Shown here one piece after another: positions 44,998 through 56,936 of a stretch of 64,000 bases of DNA; within the stretch, counting starts at the first letter, position 1; every line of letters starts with the position of its first letter. The translations under genes were made by a program, and so were the position numbers. The notes beneath the pieces were generated by a model that was not told the DNA's origin, ran no database searches, and saw only the letters and a list, made by a program, of their open reading frames with translations. Origin of the DNA: Pseudevernia furfuracea (taxonomy: Eukaryota > Ascomycota > Lecanoromycetes > Lecanorales > Parmeliaceae); NCBI GenBank assembly GCA_022315425.1, contig JAIUPT010000021.1, positions 1,488,001-1,552,000 on the forward strand, given 5' to 3'.

Positions 44998-47366
44998 TAC
45001 ACGTGTTCACCGGGATATGCACTTCCCTGGGATATGCACTTTAGGGCTAGGGCTTACCAACACTCAAATGCCTACATCGCACCAAAATTCTATGGCAACT
45101 CTGCATAATCATGTTGAATGATGTTGTTATGTCTCCGACAGCTACTTCATCGTTTTTTGTCTATTATGAGTCTACCACGAGTTGATTTCCGAACAGGACT
45201 CTCTTCCTCAACTACTTCCTGTACCACTATAACAGTCTTACCACCTCTCTTACCACCTCTTGCGATACCTCTTCCACCTCTTCCACCTCTGTCACCTCTT
45301 TGTGATTACTGTTTTAAAGGAGAGAGGCCTGATAGAGGGAGTATTAGTGAGATCTCTGAGTCCAACAAGAATAAAGTAATAATCTTTTTTTTGACTGAGC
45401 TAGTCTTCTTCTTGACTGAACTTCTTGTCTTTGTTTCAGCAAAAAGAGACGATCCCAGGTGACACATGCTTTTGAATTGCTTCTCAAATTGCTTATCAGC
45501 CTCATGTTGCTGTCGTTTATCCACAGTCTCCTTGTTTAAGAGATACGCTTGCCCCAAATATGCTTGTCCACGGTCAGCTCTCTGCTTCTTTCGCTCATCT
45601 ATCTTGACAAGATCGTTGTTAATAGATTTCAGAAGAATGTTGTTTGCTAGCGCGACATTGCAAGCTTTTCCAAGCTTTTCTGATAGTGTGGGATCAGGGT
45701 TCCCAGCCTTGATTTGCTGTACCAGTCGATTGACTTGCTACATATTTGTCGAGATAAACGTCACAGAAATGAAGTCATTATTGAATGCTGTGACTGTCAT
45801 GTCTGGTGAAGGTGTGTTAGACCGTGATTCTGGGATTTGAAGTCTCAACTTGTCAAAAACGATCTGAGAATTGATCGAAAAAAGCCCACTCTTTTGCCAT
45901 GCATGTTGAATGTTCTTCTCTGTTGCGACATTCTTTCTAATCACTTGAATAAACTAAATAAAGTCACATTTATCCATTTTGTAGCCTCCGCCATATCGTG
46001 TCTTCGCCTCCAAATGCTTACGGTATGCTGTTGTCAATGACTGAAAAAATCCAACATCAAGTGGCTGAAGAATATGTGTGATATGGGGAGGCAAGCATAG
46101 CAGAATAATGTCATTGCTAATGCAGAAAACGATGACTTTGATACTGATATGAAAGGCATGCCCATCAAGTATAAGAAGGCGATATCGTCCTTTCAGAGTT
46201 CTTCGAGTCTGAGGCTCAAAGCACCTGAAGAAATTAGTCAAAATTGTATACAAAAACGGGGTAAACTGAGCATACTTCTCGAACCACTCCAAGCCAATAA
46301 TATTATTTGTCCAGCTATTCTCGCTAACAGCAATATAGGCTTCCTTATCCTCCACGAAATCAAACCAGGCTTTCATTTGCCGCTTACCCTTAAGGATAAG
46401 AAACATCGAAAGAAGTCTACTGTCCGCAGAGATGCATTCAATAAGAGTTACCCACTCTCGATTCCCGTCCTGGGTTTTATACACCTGAATGTCCTCTCGA
46501 GAACATATCACTCTCGCTTTCCCAGTACCGCCAAGAGCAGATCCTTTCTCGTTCATATTGTACGTATCTTCCTTCTGAATATCGTACTTCTGAATCACAG
46601 ACTCAACAAGCTGAAACCAGTGCAAAAGTAGGTAGGGATCATGAGTAGCAGCACGGTCCTTGTTCAATGACTGACTAAATCGACTCTGCAACTCCGAATG
46701 ACGGCCAAGAAACTTCGATACCCAGTTTTTACCTAGTGGCCTATGGTCTCCTTTGTCTACTAGTATCTCAGAAGCCATGAATCTAACTAGTTCAACTCTG
46801 GGAGGCCAATTCCAGGACGTCACTTGCAAGATTCACCCTGTCAGAGCTTCCTCCTCCACCGGGCTGAGTCGTAGTTCATTGTCATGTGTCTCCCGATGAG
46901 CACGAGTCTTATCGGCAAGACGTCGTCTAAGAGTGGTGGGAATGATACCATACTCGTAGGCAATTGGCGCAATTTCAGGCGGCTTTTTGTGGGGATCTGA
47001 GTTGTTCTCATAGAGCAAGTAGACTTGTTTATATTCGTCAATTGCGAGTTGCAATCGCTCTGATTTTGAGACCTCTTTTGAAGCCTTTGGGGGAGTCATA
47101 ATAACAATTTTGGGAGGCAACGGGGGTACAGGACGGGGTGGAATGGGCTGGCTACTGGCTACGAGGGGATTGTGAATTAATGAGGCCATTGTTCAGTCTC
47201 CTCGGCGACTATTAGAGACCGAAATGTATAGATTCGTCATAGATATGTGGACTTGTTTGGTGGCTTATGATGGGGGAGATAGATTTGGAATTATATTTGG
47301 GAAGCCCTAACCCTAAAGTGCATACCCCAGGGAAGTGCATTTTGATGCCCGGCCAACACGTGCCTA
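44998..47366 (-). mobile_element. pogo/Fot1-like DNA transposon, inactive
   Basis: Imperfect terminal inverted repeats of about 60 bp lie at 45000-45057 and 47303-47364. Both contain CACGTGTT, GCACTTCCCTGG and TATGCACTTTAGGG. TA is found next to both ends (44998-44999 and 47365-47366), as expected for this superfamily. The transposase gene fills the interior. Length 2.37 kb is typical. It inserted in a gene-poor stretch. Confidence 0.82.
45306..47189 (-). pseudogene. pogo/Fot1-like DDE transposase
   Basis: One frame from ATG 47187-47189 to the stop at 45306, interrupted by TGA at 46830-46832 and TAG at 45954-45956 and 45738-45740. The first two fall at probable Trp positions. The N-terminus has the CENP-B-type helix-turn-helix region (GIIPTTLRRRL, LGKNWVSKFLGRH). 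The DDE core begins YNMNEKG, in which the first catalytic Asp (usually NMDEKG) is Asn. The second Asp is in LLILDGHAFH and the third in HILQPLDVGFF. The C-terminus is Lys/Glu-rich. Stops plus the Asp to Asn change make it inactive. Confidence 0.85.
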
Positions 47367-48140
47367 AGTCGCGATTAAACGTTGCTACACAGCCGCAGCG
47401 CTCGACTCGACTCTTTTTAGACCAATCATCTTTTGAAGGTAATAATAAAGAATCTCGGGGTAAGAGACCTCGCCTTCAGGCGATCGTGCCGAGGTATTGT
47501 ATTCAAATTTATCAGGCAATTCGCTCCGACAGCAAGGCCTTGTGAGTATTAATCATCTTCACAGCACTTGAGCCTCAATTCCCTGAGGATGCGATTGACT
47601 GGAGAGTGGAGGGACCTCACCCCAGAACAAGCAATGAACATTGTCGAGTCATACCATAAGCACATCATCTGAATGCCCAGGTTTTGAGCCCCTAGTCAAA
47701 CATTACTGCGGACCCAACAATGTCTCGCGTTTGCGGCGCAGAATTACTGCGGGCAGTATCCATGAGCGCGAGATAGATGGTAGACAAGACGCTTGATCAT
47801 CAAGCCATGGATCTTGCCGAACTTTATAAATCCCAGCCTCTATCTTCATCTCCAACCATAGGTATGATTCACAGCTTGCTACGAAAAATCATCACCAGCG
47901 TGAGGATGTACGCGGCAATTGACGTATCCTGTCACAATATGTCGAGGCCAGACAGACTACCCCACGGTCTCATCCGGCATTACGCGAGTCAGATTATTTG
48001 ATTCCCACCAGCAGTGCACATGTTTCATGCAGAGTTAACGAGTGCCTAGAGCTGCAAGAGCATTCTCCAAAGCTAGACTTTGGCAACGTCTTGGATTTCT
48101 CTCAGAGGCCCTCCGCGTGACCCTGAGCATTGTACTTACG
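47367..48140. other. Intergenic, no gene seen
   Basis: Presumed promoter of the metallo-beta-lactamase-fold gene. Nothing recognised. Confidence 0.4.
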
Positions 48141-49373
48141 ATGTCCATTTTGCAGCCAGCGATACCTCCACCACAGCTTCACCTCCCACACTCGCCTCAT
48201 ACTGTCACTGTCTCTATCATCAACACCACCACCCATCTATCTCAAATCCCGTCTACTCTTTTTCTTCGTCCAGCCTACCAAGGACACAAGCTCATGGACA
48301 TTGCGGCCTTTGCATTCCTAATCGAGCACAACAGGCAAAAGGTACTATTCGACCTAGGTATTAGAAAAGATTGGGAGTTCAGTAGCCCACCTAGCATTGC
48401 TGACCAGATGAAGCTTGGGGATTGGAAAGTTGAGATGGAGAAGAATGTATCCGAAGTCTTGCAAGACAATGGGATAAGGTTGGATGGTATCGACGCTATC
48501 ATTTGGATGTACGTCTACGATGGAACTTTCCGAGCAAGCTACGCTGATGAGATTACTAGTCATCACCACATTGCCCACACAGGCGACCCCTCAACGCTCT
48601 TACCCAAGACTTCGTTGGTCGTTGGACCAGGCTTCAAGCGGCTATTCATCCCTTCTTATCCTGAGGACGAGGCCTCTCCCGTTCTCGAGTCCGCTTACGC
48701 TGGTCGTGAAATTCGAGAGATCTCCTTCCGAGGCGGCTTCAAACTAGGCCGCTTTCCCGCCCTGGACTACTTTGGGGACGGCTCTTTCTATCTTCTGGCA
48801 TCGCCCGGACACGGATCCGGCCACATGTGCGGGCTGGCCCGTACCACTTCTTCGTTCGCAATGCGGCCCCAGCATTTGGCTGACAGAGACACGTTCATCT
48901 TCATGGGAGGCGATGTTGCGCATCACGGGGGCGAATTCCGCCCCAGCGTCTATAGCCCTCTACTTTCTCTTCTGCCAGACTTTCCTCTTTTCCCCACGTC
49001 TTCTTCATCGGCAGTGAGGCCGCCTTGCCCTGGCGAGCTGCTGGCTACGATCCACTCCGCTCAATCTGCCACCGAGCCTTTTTACACTTCGAATCGCGCC
49101 GACGACCAGGGTAAGGCGATGGAAAGTATACGGAAGATGATGGAATTCGACGCCCGCGATACCATTTTTGTGGTGCTTGCTCATGACGCTACGCTGCTGA
49201 ACGTGGTCGATTGCTACCCGGCTACTGCGAATGATTGGTATGCGAAAGAGTGGGCGAAGAAGAGTAGGTGGCTCTTCTTGAATGATTTCGAAGACGATGT
49301 CAAGGAACATGTGAGGAGCAAAAAGGATCGAGAGTATGAGCCCGACCGCGCGAAGTCGTTGCGGACGGATTAA
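48141..49373 (+). CDS. Metallo-beta-lactamase-fold hydrolase, 393 residues
   Basis: The start is the first ATG of the frame (48141-48143). A 51-bp intron (48509-48559; GTACGT donor, CTAG acceptor) must be removed to join the metal-binding motif; its length is a multiple of three and it has no stop, so the frame also reads through it. After splicing the motif is HHHIAHTGD, where HxHxDH is usual: Ala replaces the Asp ligand. Later ligands are in SPGHGSGHM and FMGGDVAHHGG, and a C-terminal VLAHD supplies the last His. The family includes fungal lactonase-like and thioesterase-like enzymes; the substrate is unknown. No signal peptide is evident. Confidence 0.82.
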   Translation: MSILQPAIPPPQLHLPHSPHTVTVSIINTTTHLSQIPSTLFLRPAYQGHKLMDIAAFAFLIEHNRQKVLFDLGIRKDWEFSSPPSIADQMKLGDWKVEMEKNVSEVLQDNGIRLDGIDAIIWMYVYDGTFRASYADEITSHHHIAHTGDPSTLLPKTSLVVGPGFKRLFIPSYPEDEASPVLESAYAGREIREISFRGGFKLGRFPALDYFGDGSFYLLASPGHGSGHMCGLARTTSSFAMRPQHLADRDTFIFMGGDVAHHGGEFRPSVYSPLLSLLPDFPLFPTSSSSAVRPPCPGELLATIHSAQSATEPFYTSNRADDQGKAMESIRKMMEFDARDTIFVVLAHDATLLNVVDCYPATANDWYAKEWAKKSRWLFLNDFEDDVKEHVRSKKDREYEPDRAKSLRTD

Positions 49374-49976
49374 GTGACGGATGCATCCACTGATATGATG
49401 CGGAGTATTTTTCTTGGAATCCGTGTATATGGCGGGCCCTTGTACTTACAGCATATCCCACTAGTTGACATGACGAGGTCACGCTGCGATGTACATATTC
49501 ATTTCCACCCTCTGCTCTCCATTGTATCAAATCAATCGTGACAACGAAACAGCTCTAACCCCGACATGGGTCGAAAGAAGGCGGTTTGTGCACTTGTAAA
49601 TACGCCCAGCCAGGCGTGGTATTATGTTGAATCAAAATCCCGCATACCGCCAGTCTTACTCAGGCAATTCACACTCCAAACATGAGGGCACAAGGACGGC
49701 TGAAGACGAAATGTTTTGGGGACCAAAGACCCAGGGCAACGATTCGGCTTGATTCCGATTCGCTCGATTATGTCCGGAAAGTTTTCATGAGTGGGGGGCA
49801 GGCGGCCTGAGATCGTGTGCTCTTTTCGTGTAGAGGGACGCAAGAATAATTCACTGGAAGTTGGTGGCCGTTGTAGCTTGGCAACGCGTCTTTCCTTGGT
49901 CGGTTTTTGCTTCCCCATTGAGGCCGATCCGCTTGGTTGCTTTGGGTGTAGAATTGCACGTGCTTGGGCTGCTACT
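49374..49976. other. Intergenic, no gene seen
   Basis: Open frames on either strand (49622-49996 minus, 49791-50189 plus) have no motif, and the latter runs into the retrotransposon remnant. Confidence 0.4.
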
Positions 49977-50356
49977 GTAATTGTTGGGATTTGCACTACT
50001 CAGCCCTATCGCTTGTATATAGTCAGAATTTTCAGTAGCAGGAAGATCATCCGTCACAAATATTCTCAACAGGTTATGGGCTCGGGTTCGCGCTATACCA
50101 TCATAACCGTGACGAGTCCCTCACTGAGCGGCAGTATTGTACGGAAGTCTCACGTCGAGCTGAGCAACGGCAAGCCCTGCAGAGAGTAGGTACAGACGTC
50201 CGTGTGTATCGTTTGCGAGGATATCAAGATGGTTGGCTAAGAGGAAGGAGACTCGGAGCGGAATACAACACCTACGGCAGCGCATACGATGGCTTGAAAC
50301 GGGTACAACGGGCAGACAATAGGAAATCATCCGTGACAAATATTCTCAACACTAAT
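49977..50356 (+). mobile_element. Miniature copia-type retrotransposon (TRIM-like)
   Basis: A 90-bp LTR (49982-50071) starts TGTTGGGA and ends TCTCAACA. It is followed at once by GGTTATGGGCTCGGG, a primer-binding site complementary to the initiator tRNA-Met anticodon arm. The 3' end of the LTR (ATCATCCGT.ACAAATATTCTCAACA) recurs at 50326-50351. The internal region is only about 250 bp and non-coding. Flanks GTAAT (49977-49981) and CTAAT (50352-50356) may be a target duplication with one mismatch. The 3' LTR lacks its first part, so this is either a TRIM or a deletion derivative. Confidence 0.6.
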
Positions 50357-51501
50357 TGCTAGTACACACACGCAGCGCAGTGGCAAAGAGTCCCCAGACT
50401 GCACATTTCGCTTGTGATCGTCGACCTTATGCAGTGTAAACTTTCACAGCTCGCTACCGACTCGGCCGGATAGTGTTGAAATTCAGCACCACACAACCCC
50501 ATAGAATAACAATCAAGCCGTCATCAAATTTTAATAGATAGCGTGCCCGGAATCGCTCTATGTTCAGCATCAATTTTGTCTCCGCAATTCAGGCAGTCCA
50601 TTCGACCAACGTGGCAAGACTCTGTATGTACCTGTAGCTACGGCGAACGCGCCGATGATCGGTAGGCTCGTGATTTGAGATCTGGAAATACAAGATGATA
50701 AGAGAGCGTTTGGAGCCAAGTCTCTGTATTGTGTGGCGCTACGAGGTCAATTCGATGCTCGTACGACTTTAAAACATTGCATTAGTATGCTTTTTTTTGC
50801 CCGGTCTTATGCATCTGGAAATTTCCAGCAGAGCAGGAACCCGGCTGAGCGGCATCGGGGACCGAGAATAAAGTCAGCGAACAGCATCAATACCCCGACC
50901 AACCGGCATGCCCTCGTTACTGAGGTCATCAACATACTTACTTACATATTTATATTTGTCTGTGCTCCTGCTGCTGGTGCTGCTGACTTCTGATAGCACG
51001 CTAAGCTCGTTGAGTCTTAGCTGCGGCGGATCATTCTCCGGTCCCCTACCTTATGCACGATTCGGTCAACCACGAAAGACTCACTCACACCAAGCTGCTT
51101 TATGTGTCTGACCGTTATGATTCGCTCATCTTATCTGACAGCGGCTTCTAGGTAGGACGGGTTCGGCTCAGATCGGAAATGATTTCTTTTGCCCTGCTTT
51201 TGTCGATGGTTCCTGAACTAATGCACCTCTCGTTTACCTGTATATCATGCGAAGGAGATTATCCTACTCAATCGAGTAGTACTTGAAAAGTTGAAAGCCA
51301 TAAAGAGTATAGAGATGCTCGGTTCGGCATCCTACACTGGCACTCACATCATCATGGTAGATCTACTATGCACGCCATATCTCGCGTGTTGGCTGTCAGT
51401 TGAGGTCTTCGCCGTCGGGGCACTCTTTATGTACCTGACCTCGTTTCCCTTCTTTTTTCGCTCTCCACGCATATCGCACTTTATCGACAGCTGTCTTAAA
51501 A
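50357..51501. other. Intergenic, includes the laccase promoter
   Basis: No gene recognised. Small open frames lack motifs. Confidence 0.4.
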
Positions 51502-53943
51502 ATGACTGTTGCTACCGTCTTACTGAAAGCTACCTCCCTGGTCTCAAGCCTGTCGCAGCTACGCACTAATGGTAAGCACTCGTGGTCCCCCTTCCAGAGT
51601 ATCGGCGTACTTCTAGCTTCTAGTGAGACTCTGTGCTTACATTACTATCGTAAAGGCGGATCCAACCTCGGAACCTTTACAGCACCAAAGCTACCACAGT
51701 TCCTCGGCAACAAGTAAGTGGCTTGGCTACGCTATTTCTCAGCGATTCCAGAGCCTTGATTTGGTTATTAAAACTATGCCATCTTACGTAGTGACGCAAG
51801 TTTTTCATTCTGTTTTCACTCGTGCATTGCCTTTGCTTCAGAAACAGCCTGGGCTCTAATATTTTGATAGCCCTATAATCAACGGCTATCCATGGGGCGC
51901 AAAAGGCGCTTCAAACTCAGATCCCTACACCGGCGCCGCCGATACAGGTGTTACTCGCTCATACGATTTCACAATAGCTAGGGGGACTGTAAGTCCAGAT
52001 GGATACCAGAAAAACATGCTTTTGATCAATGGCCAATACCCAGGGGTAAGTAATCCGTCTTTCCAACCAGCTCAATAACTTATGGCTCAATCCTAAGCCT
52101 TTGATCGAAGCCAATTGGGGAGACACCATCCAAGTCACCGTAAACAACAACATTTCCGGGCCGGCGGAAGGTACCGCCATGCATTGGCACGGTATCAACC
52201 AGCAGAACACCGAATGGGCAGACGGCGTTCCAGGTGTTTCGATGTGCCCATTACCGCCTGGTGGGAGTTTCACACACACTTTTAAAGCCACTCCCTATGG
52301 CAGTACCTTCTACCACTCGCATTATTCCAGCCAGTACGCTGATGGCCTTTGGGGTCCACTTGTAAGCTGCGATCTCACATTGTGTATCTCCCATTGAAAC
52401 AAGAATGGCCATTGTTGATATCTCACTAGATAATATACGGCCCATCGACTTATCCGTACGATATAGATCTTGGCCCAGTGACACTCAACGACTACTATCA
52501 TGAAGAGTACTTAACCATCCTCGAAGGCGTCATGGGGACCGACCTCTCAGACGAAAGCCTCGTTCGACCAGCATCTGACAACAACTTGATCAACGGAAAG
52601 ATGAACTTTGCATGTGGTAACAGCACTGGAAATAGTACCGTTGGCACCTGCGTCAACAATGCTGGCTTGTCCAAATTCGGCTTCACGAGTGGCAAGAAGC
52701 ATAGGCTTAGACTGATCAATACCGGTATCGCTGCTATCCAAAAGTTCAGTATAGACAACCATAACATGACTGTCATCGCCAATGACTTCATTCCTCTCGT
52801 GCCGTATGAGACTACAATTGTAACCCTAGGTGTAAGCACCTCTTCATATTCAATCCGAGCTTCACGCACTAACGAAAGGCTGACAACGTACAGGTCGGCC
52901 AACGCGCGGACGTAGTCGTCGAAGCAACCGGCGACCCCACTGACATCGTATGGATGCGCTCGCACATTACATCCGGCGCCTGCACCGAACCCGCCAACCA
53001 ACCCGACGCCCTCGCAGTCATCTACTACGAAAATGCCAACAAAACGTCCGCCCCCCGCAACGCTTCGGTCGCTCAGATAGACACCACGCCTGCCTGTCTC
53101 AACGACCCTCTCTCAGACACTGTGCCAATGTATCCCATCGCAGCCGCCGGTACCAACACTACCGTCACCATGAATGTCGACGTCGCGGTCAACTCGACAG
53201 GCCATATCGTCTGGACCATCAATGATAGTGCGTTCGAGGCGGATTTGAATAATCCGCTACTGCTACTGGCCAAGAGTGGTAATACTAGCTACCCGGCTGT
53301 GGATTCAGATTGGAATGTCTATAATATGGGGACAAATCAGACCGTGAGGGTTGTTGTCAATAACTTGAGTCCGACGAGTCATCCATGGCATTTGCATGGG
53401 CATGAGATGTGAGTTCGGATTTGATGTTCCGTATGGTTTGGTGATGCGGTTGTATTGGTTGTTGGTTGGAAGGGGAAACTGTGGCTGACTTAGCTGTGTT
53501 GGCAGGCAAGTTCTGTCCGTCGGATTTGGCACATGGGACGGCGCCGTCACTAATCCTAGCAACCCCCAGCGTCGCGACGTGCAGATTGTACCCGGCAGTG
53601 GCTATGCTGTGCGTTCCTCCCTTTCATTTCCTTTCCCTTACCCCTTTCACCCACTCACTTGCCTGTGCACTCGCCTGTGCACTCACCTAAGTCAAAACAG
53701 ACTCACTAATTCAACCCTCGCTCTTTCTAAAAGGTTTTCCAATGGCAACAAGATAACCCCGGCGTCTGGCCTTTCCACTGCCACATCGCCTGGCACCTCT
53801 CAGGCGGTCTTTATGCTAACATTATGGAGCGGCCGGCCGATATCAAAAATGTTCTCATTCCGTCGACATCGTATCAGAATTGTAGGGATTGGGCGGATTA
53901 TTCGGGCGGGAATTTGCTGCCGCAGATTGATTCGGGGGTGTGA
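51502..53943 (+). CDS. Laccase (multicopper oxidase), 598 residues
   Basis: Oxidises phenolic substrates with reduction of O2 to water; secreted. Exons 51502-51571, 51656-51713, 51871-52045, 52098-52361, 52430-52831, 52894-53408, 53506-53608 and 53734-53943 total 1797 nt in frame. The four copper-binding motifs are all present: HWHGI, FYHSHYSSQYADGLWG, HPWHLHGHEM and HCHIAWHLSGGL. The axial T1 position in the last motif is Leu, which usually goes with a higher redox potential than Met. Several N-glycosylation sequons are present. The N-terminus (VATVLLKATSLVSSLSQ) could be a short signal peptide but is the least certain part. Confidence 0.93.
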
Positions 53944-54229
53944 TGGGGCTGGTAGATGGGTGATGGAAGTACGATAGCATTGTGGAATAGGAGAAGGGCC
54001 ATTGGCTACTAGTACACTAATTTTAATATTTAGACTCTACAAACCACCTCAAAGCGCTTTCACAGATTTCTCAGAGTACTACTCATCGCATGAGATTTGT
54101 TCTCCATTACACGATCTAATCTTCGGTCTTAACCGGAGAAAGCCATTAGCGCACGGCGTTAAGTACTAGCGCTAAAGAATCTCTACGAGGTTGAGCATAT
54201 CTCCCTCCCTCCATGAGGAAGTGACAACC

Positions 54230-56548
54230 ATGGCTCCGCAAGCCTCTTGGAGCGGACATGGCAGGATCAAAGGTTACACCAAGCTTCAGCGCATGGCGAT
54301 GCTGACTTTTTCGTTGATCGGACTACAGTAAGTCCTACGCCTACGCCTGGAGTTCCGGCAGAATTACTGACGGCTTATTGCAGGTTTACATGGGCCGTGG
54401 AAATGACTTGTAAACCCCTCCCCCCCCCCTCCCCAAGCGACCTTCCCTCGTACCCTATCCAGCCGCGCGACATCATTCTCTCCTAATTGCATCGATGCAG
54501 ATTTCGAGCCGCATCTCCTGAAATTGGGCTTGGCAAAGAGCCAAACTTCTCTCGTGTGGATCGCTCCGCCACTGTCGGGGTTGATCGTGCAGCCGGTTGT
54601 TGGCGTGTTGTCGGATTCTTCGCGGCTGAGGTGGGGGAGGAGGAGGCCCTTTATGCTTCTTTTCTCCCTTTTGGTGGCCTTTTTCCTCATCTTGCTCGCC
54701 TGGGCGTCGGAGGTTGTTGGGGTCTTCACCAGTGATGAGGCTATGGTAGGAAAATTCGCTTCTTGAATGCCAGTTCCTCTCGCGGTGTTCGACTCGCTGA
54801 CGTTTTAGATGAGGAAAGGAACGGTGGTTTTGGCCGTGTTCTGTATCTATGCGGTGGACTTTGCTATCAATGGCGGTAAGTAAGCCTTGACTTTATTAAA
54901 ATGTAGCTCAAATACGCTGGTCCTGATGGAATACCGATGTAGTGCAAGCGACCTGCCGCAGTCTCATCGTGGATTCTCTCCCAGAATCTCAGCAGCAACT
55001 CGGCTCTGCCTGGGGTCAGTCCGATGTTTCTCTCCACTCTCGATCTTTCGCTAACGTTCCGCAAAGCTGGAAGGATGCTCGGACTCGGTCACGTACTTGG
55101 TTACCTTGTCGGCACTATGAATTTGTCAAAGTATCTCGGATCTAGCCTGGGCGCCACTCAGTTCAAACAAATTTGCGTTATCGGTGGAGCAACCATGATT
55201 TTCTGCGTCAGCGTGACTTGCTTCTGCGTGGAAGAACGCTTGTTGCTTTCTCAAAGGTGAGCCGGTTCACAATGATGGCGATGGGTTGGCGCTGCTGACT
55301 GAAATTAGAACTCGCCGCACAAGTTCAGGAGGACTGGCGATGCTGTCGACGATACTCAAAACTACGCTCCATCTACCGAGGAAGATCAGAACAGTGTGCT
55401 GGATTACGTTCTGGTCCTGGTTTGGTATGTCATCCGTCTACCCTTCCTTCGTCTCAGCGTATCGACTAATCAGCTTGACTTTGGAAGGGTGGTCTCCATT
55501 CTTTGGTCCGTACGCTCCATGACAGCGAGTCACCCACCATCCCACTACAAGCCTAATTTGAACAGTCTACGGTACTACATGGGTCGGAGAGACATACTAC
55601 CGTCAGAACGCCGACAACGCCGCGGAATTGCAGACGACAAAGGACCTAGTGGGCGAAATCGCCAGGAAGGGTTCTCTAGCCCTGGTCTTGTTTTCCGTCA
55701 TATCCTTCACCAGCTCCATCTTCCTACCATTTTTAATATCGTTGCCCTCCGACGACGTCATTCCCCGACATCCTAGCGGAAACACCCCACGACCGCATAC
55801 GCGGACTGCTGGCTTCTTCCAACGGTACCGCATTGACATCACCACGGCTTGGGGTATATCTCAATTAGCGTTTGCGGCTTCCATGATCCTAGCCCCCTTC
55901 TCCACTTCCTTCCAGTCCGCAACCACCCTCGTTGCCCTCTGCGGAGCGTATGTCCCCCCCCCCTTCTCACTCCCTGCCTCTTGTCAGCATTTGTTTGAAA
56001 TCGCCACGAGCTGATACGGCAAAATCCGCAGACCCTGGGCTATGTACGGCTGGGCCTCTTCCGCCATCCTGGGCGAGGAAATCAACAAGCTCGGCCCCTC
56101 CACTACTACCCCTGCCGCGGCCGATCCCCGAAGCTCGCAGGACGGAGGGCTCGAGATGGCCCCCTTGTTCGATGAGGACCCCCTCTCGACACCGCACGAT
56201 GAATCACCATCATCATCATCATCATCATCCGTCAAGAGGCAGCAGCAGCAGCAGCGGCAGTCGGGCCGCGACGCCGACGACGACGACGACGACCGTATGG
56301 CGGGTGTTTACCTCGGCATCCACAACATCTTCGCCACCATCCCGCAGTTCTTGGCCACGTTCCTGTCCATGATTGTCTTTTCGATCCTCGAGCCCGGCCA
56401 GAGCCCGGAGCTGGCTGCCGGTGGCGCGGAGCAGACGGAGGGGGGGTGGGCCAACAGCGGGCTCAGCGGCACTGCGGTTTGTTTGGCCATCGGAGCCGTG
56501 TTTCAGTTTGTGGCGGCGGCGAAGAGTTTGAGGATGGGGAGGTTTTAG
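54230..56548 (+). CDS. GPH-type sucrose:H+ symporter (SUT-like), 576 residues
   Basis: Membrane importer of sucrose or related glucosides. Ten exons: 54230-54327, 54384-54409, 54501-54745, 54809-54875, 54943-55014, 55067-55256, 55309-55424, 55488-55505, 55566-55947 and 56032-56548, total 1731 nt in frame. FTWAVEMTYFEPHLLKLGL and RWGRRRPFML are the helix 1 and helix 2-3 motifs of plant and fungal SUT proteins, followed by VQATCRSLIVD. Twelve helices are expected. The last cytoplasmic loop (nt about 56190-56300) carries Ser, Gln and Asp runs. Exons of 26 and 18 nt are unusually small but both junctions restore the conserved frame. Confidence 0.9.
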
Positions 56549-56936
56549 AGGGGCGGTGCGAGGGGGGGGGGGTGTCTGTTTCGTTGAAAAAGCGCATATA
56601 GATGATTCCATGCATAAGGGGAACGGAGTGCTGGCTATCTATCTACTACTGCAAACACCAAAGACTGAAGCTTTCAAGGACTGCGGGATTCGACACGTTG
56701 CGCCAAGGTCTGAAAAGGCAGTGTCGAACAGTATCTACTTTTCTCGTTCCTATCCTTCTAAGTACACATCACACATCTCCCCCGTTGCACCCGTCTTCCC
56801 CCAAGCGCACTGCAGGATTTTTCCAATGTATGTCGTCAACCTCGTCACGCAATCTCTCCAACATTCAGCGCACAGGGCTCTCCCTCTCTCTCACACAAAG
56901 TATGTGGTTGGCATGACCGTAGCTTTTCAATTCGAA
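56549..56936. other. Spacer between convergent genes
   Basis: 3' flanks of the sucrose transporter and CPSase genes, with a short G tract near 56562. No gene. Confidence 0.5.

Noticed and set aside
46149..46631. Plus-strand gene inside the pogo element
   Set aside because: Antisense shadow of the transposase, which has recognisable motifs.
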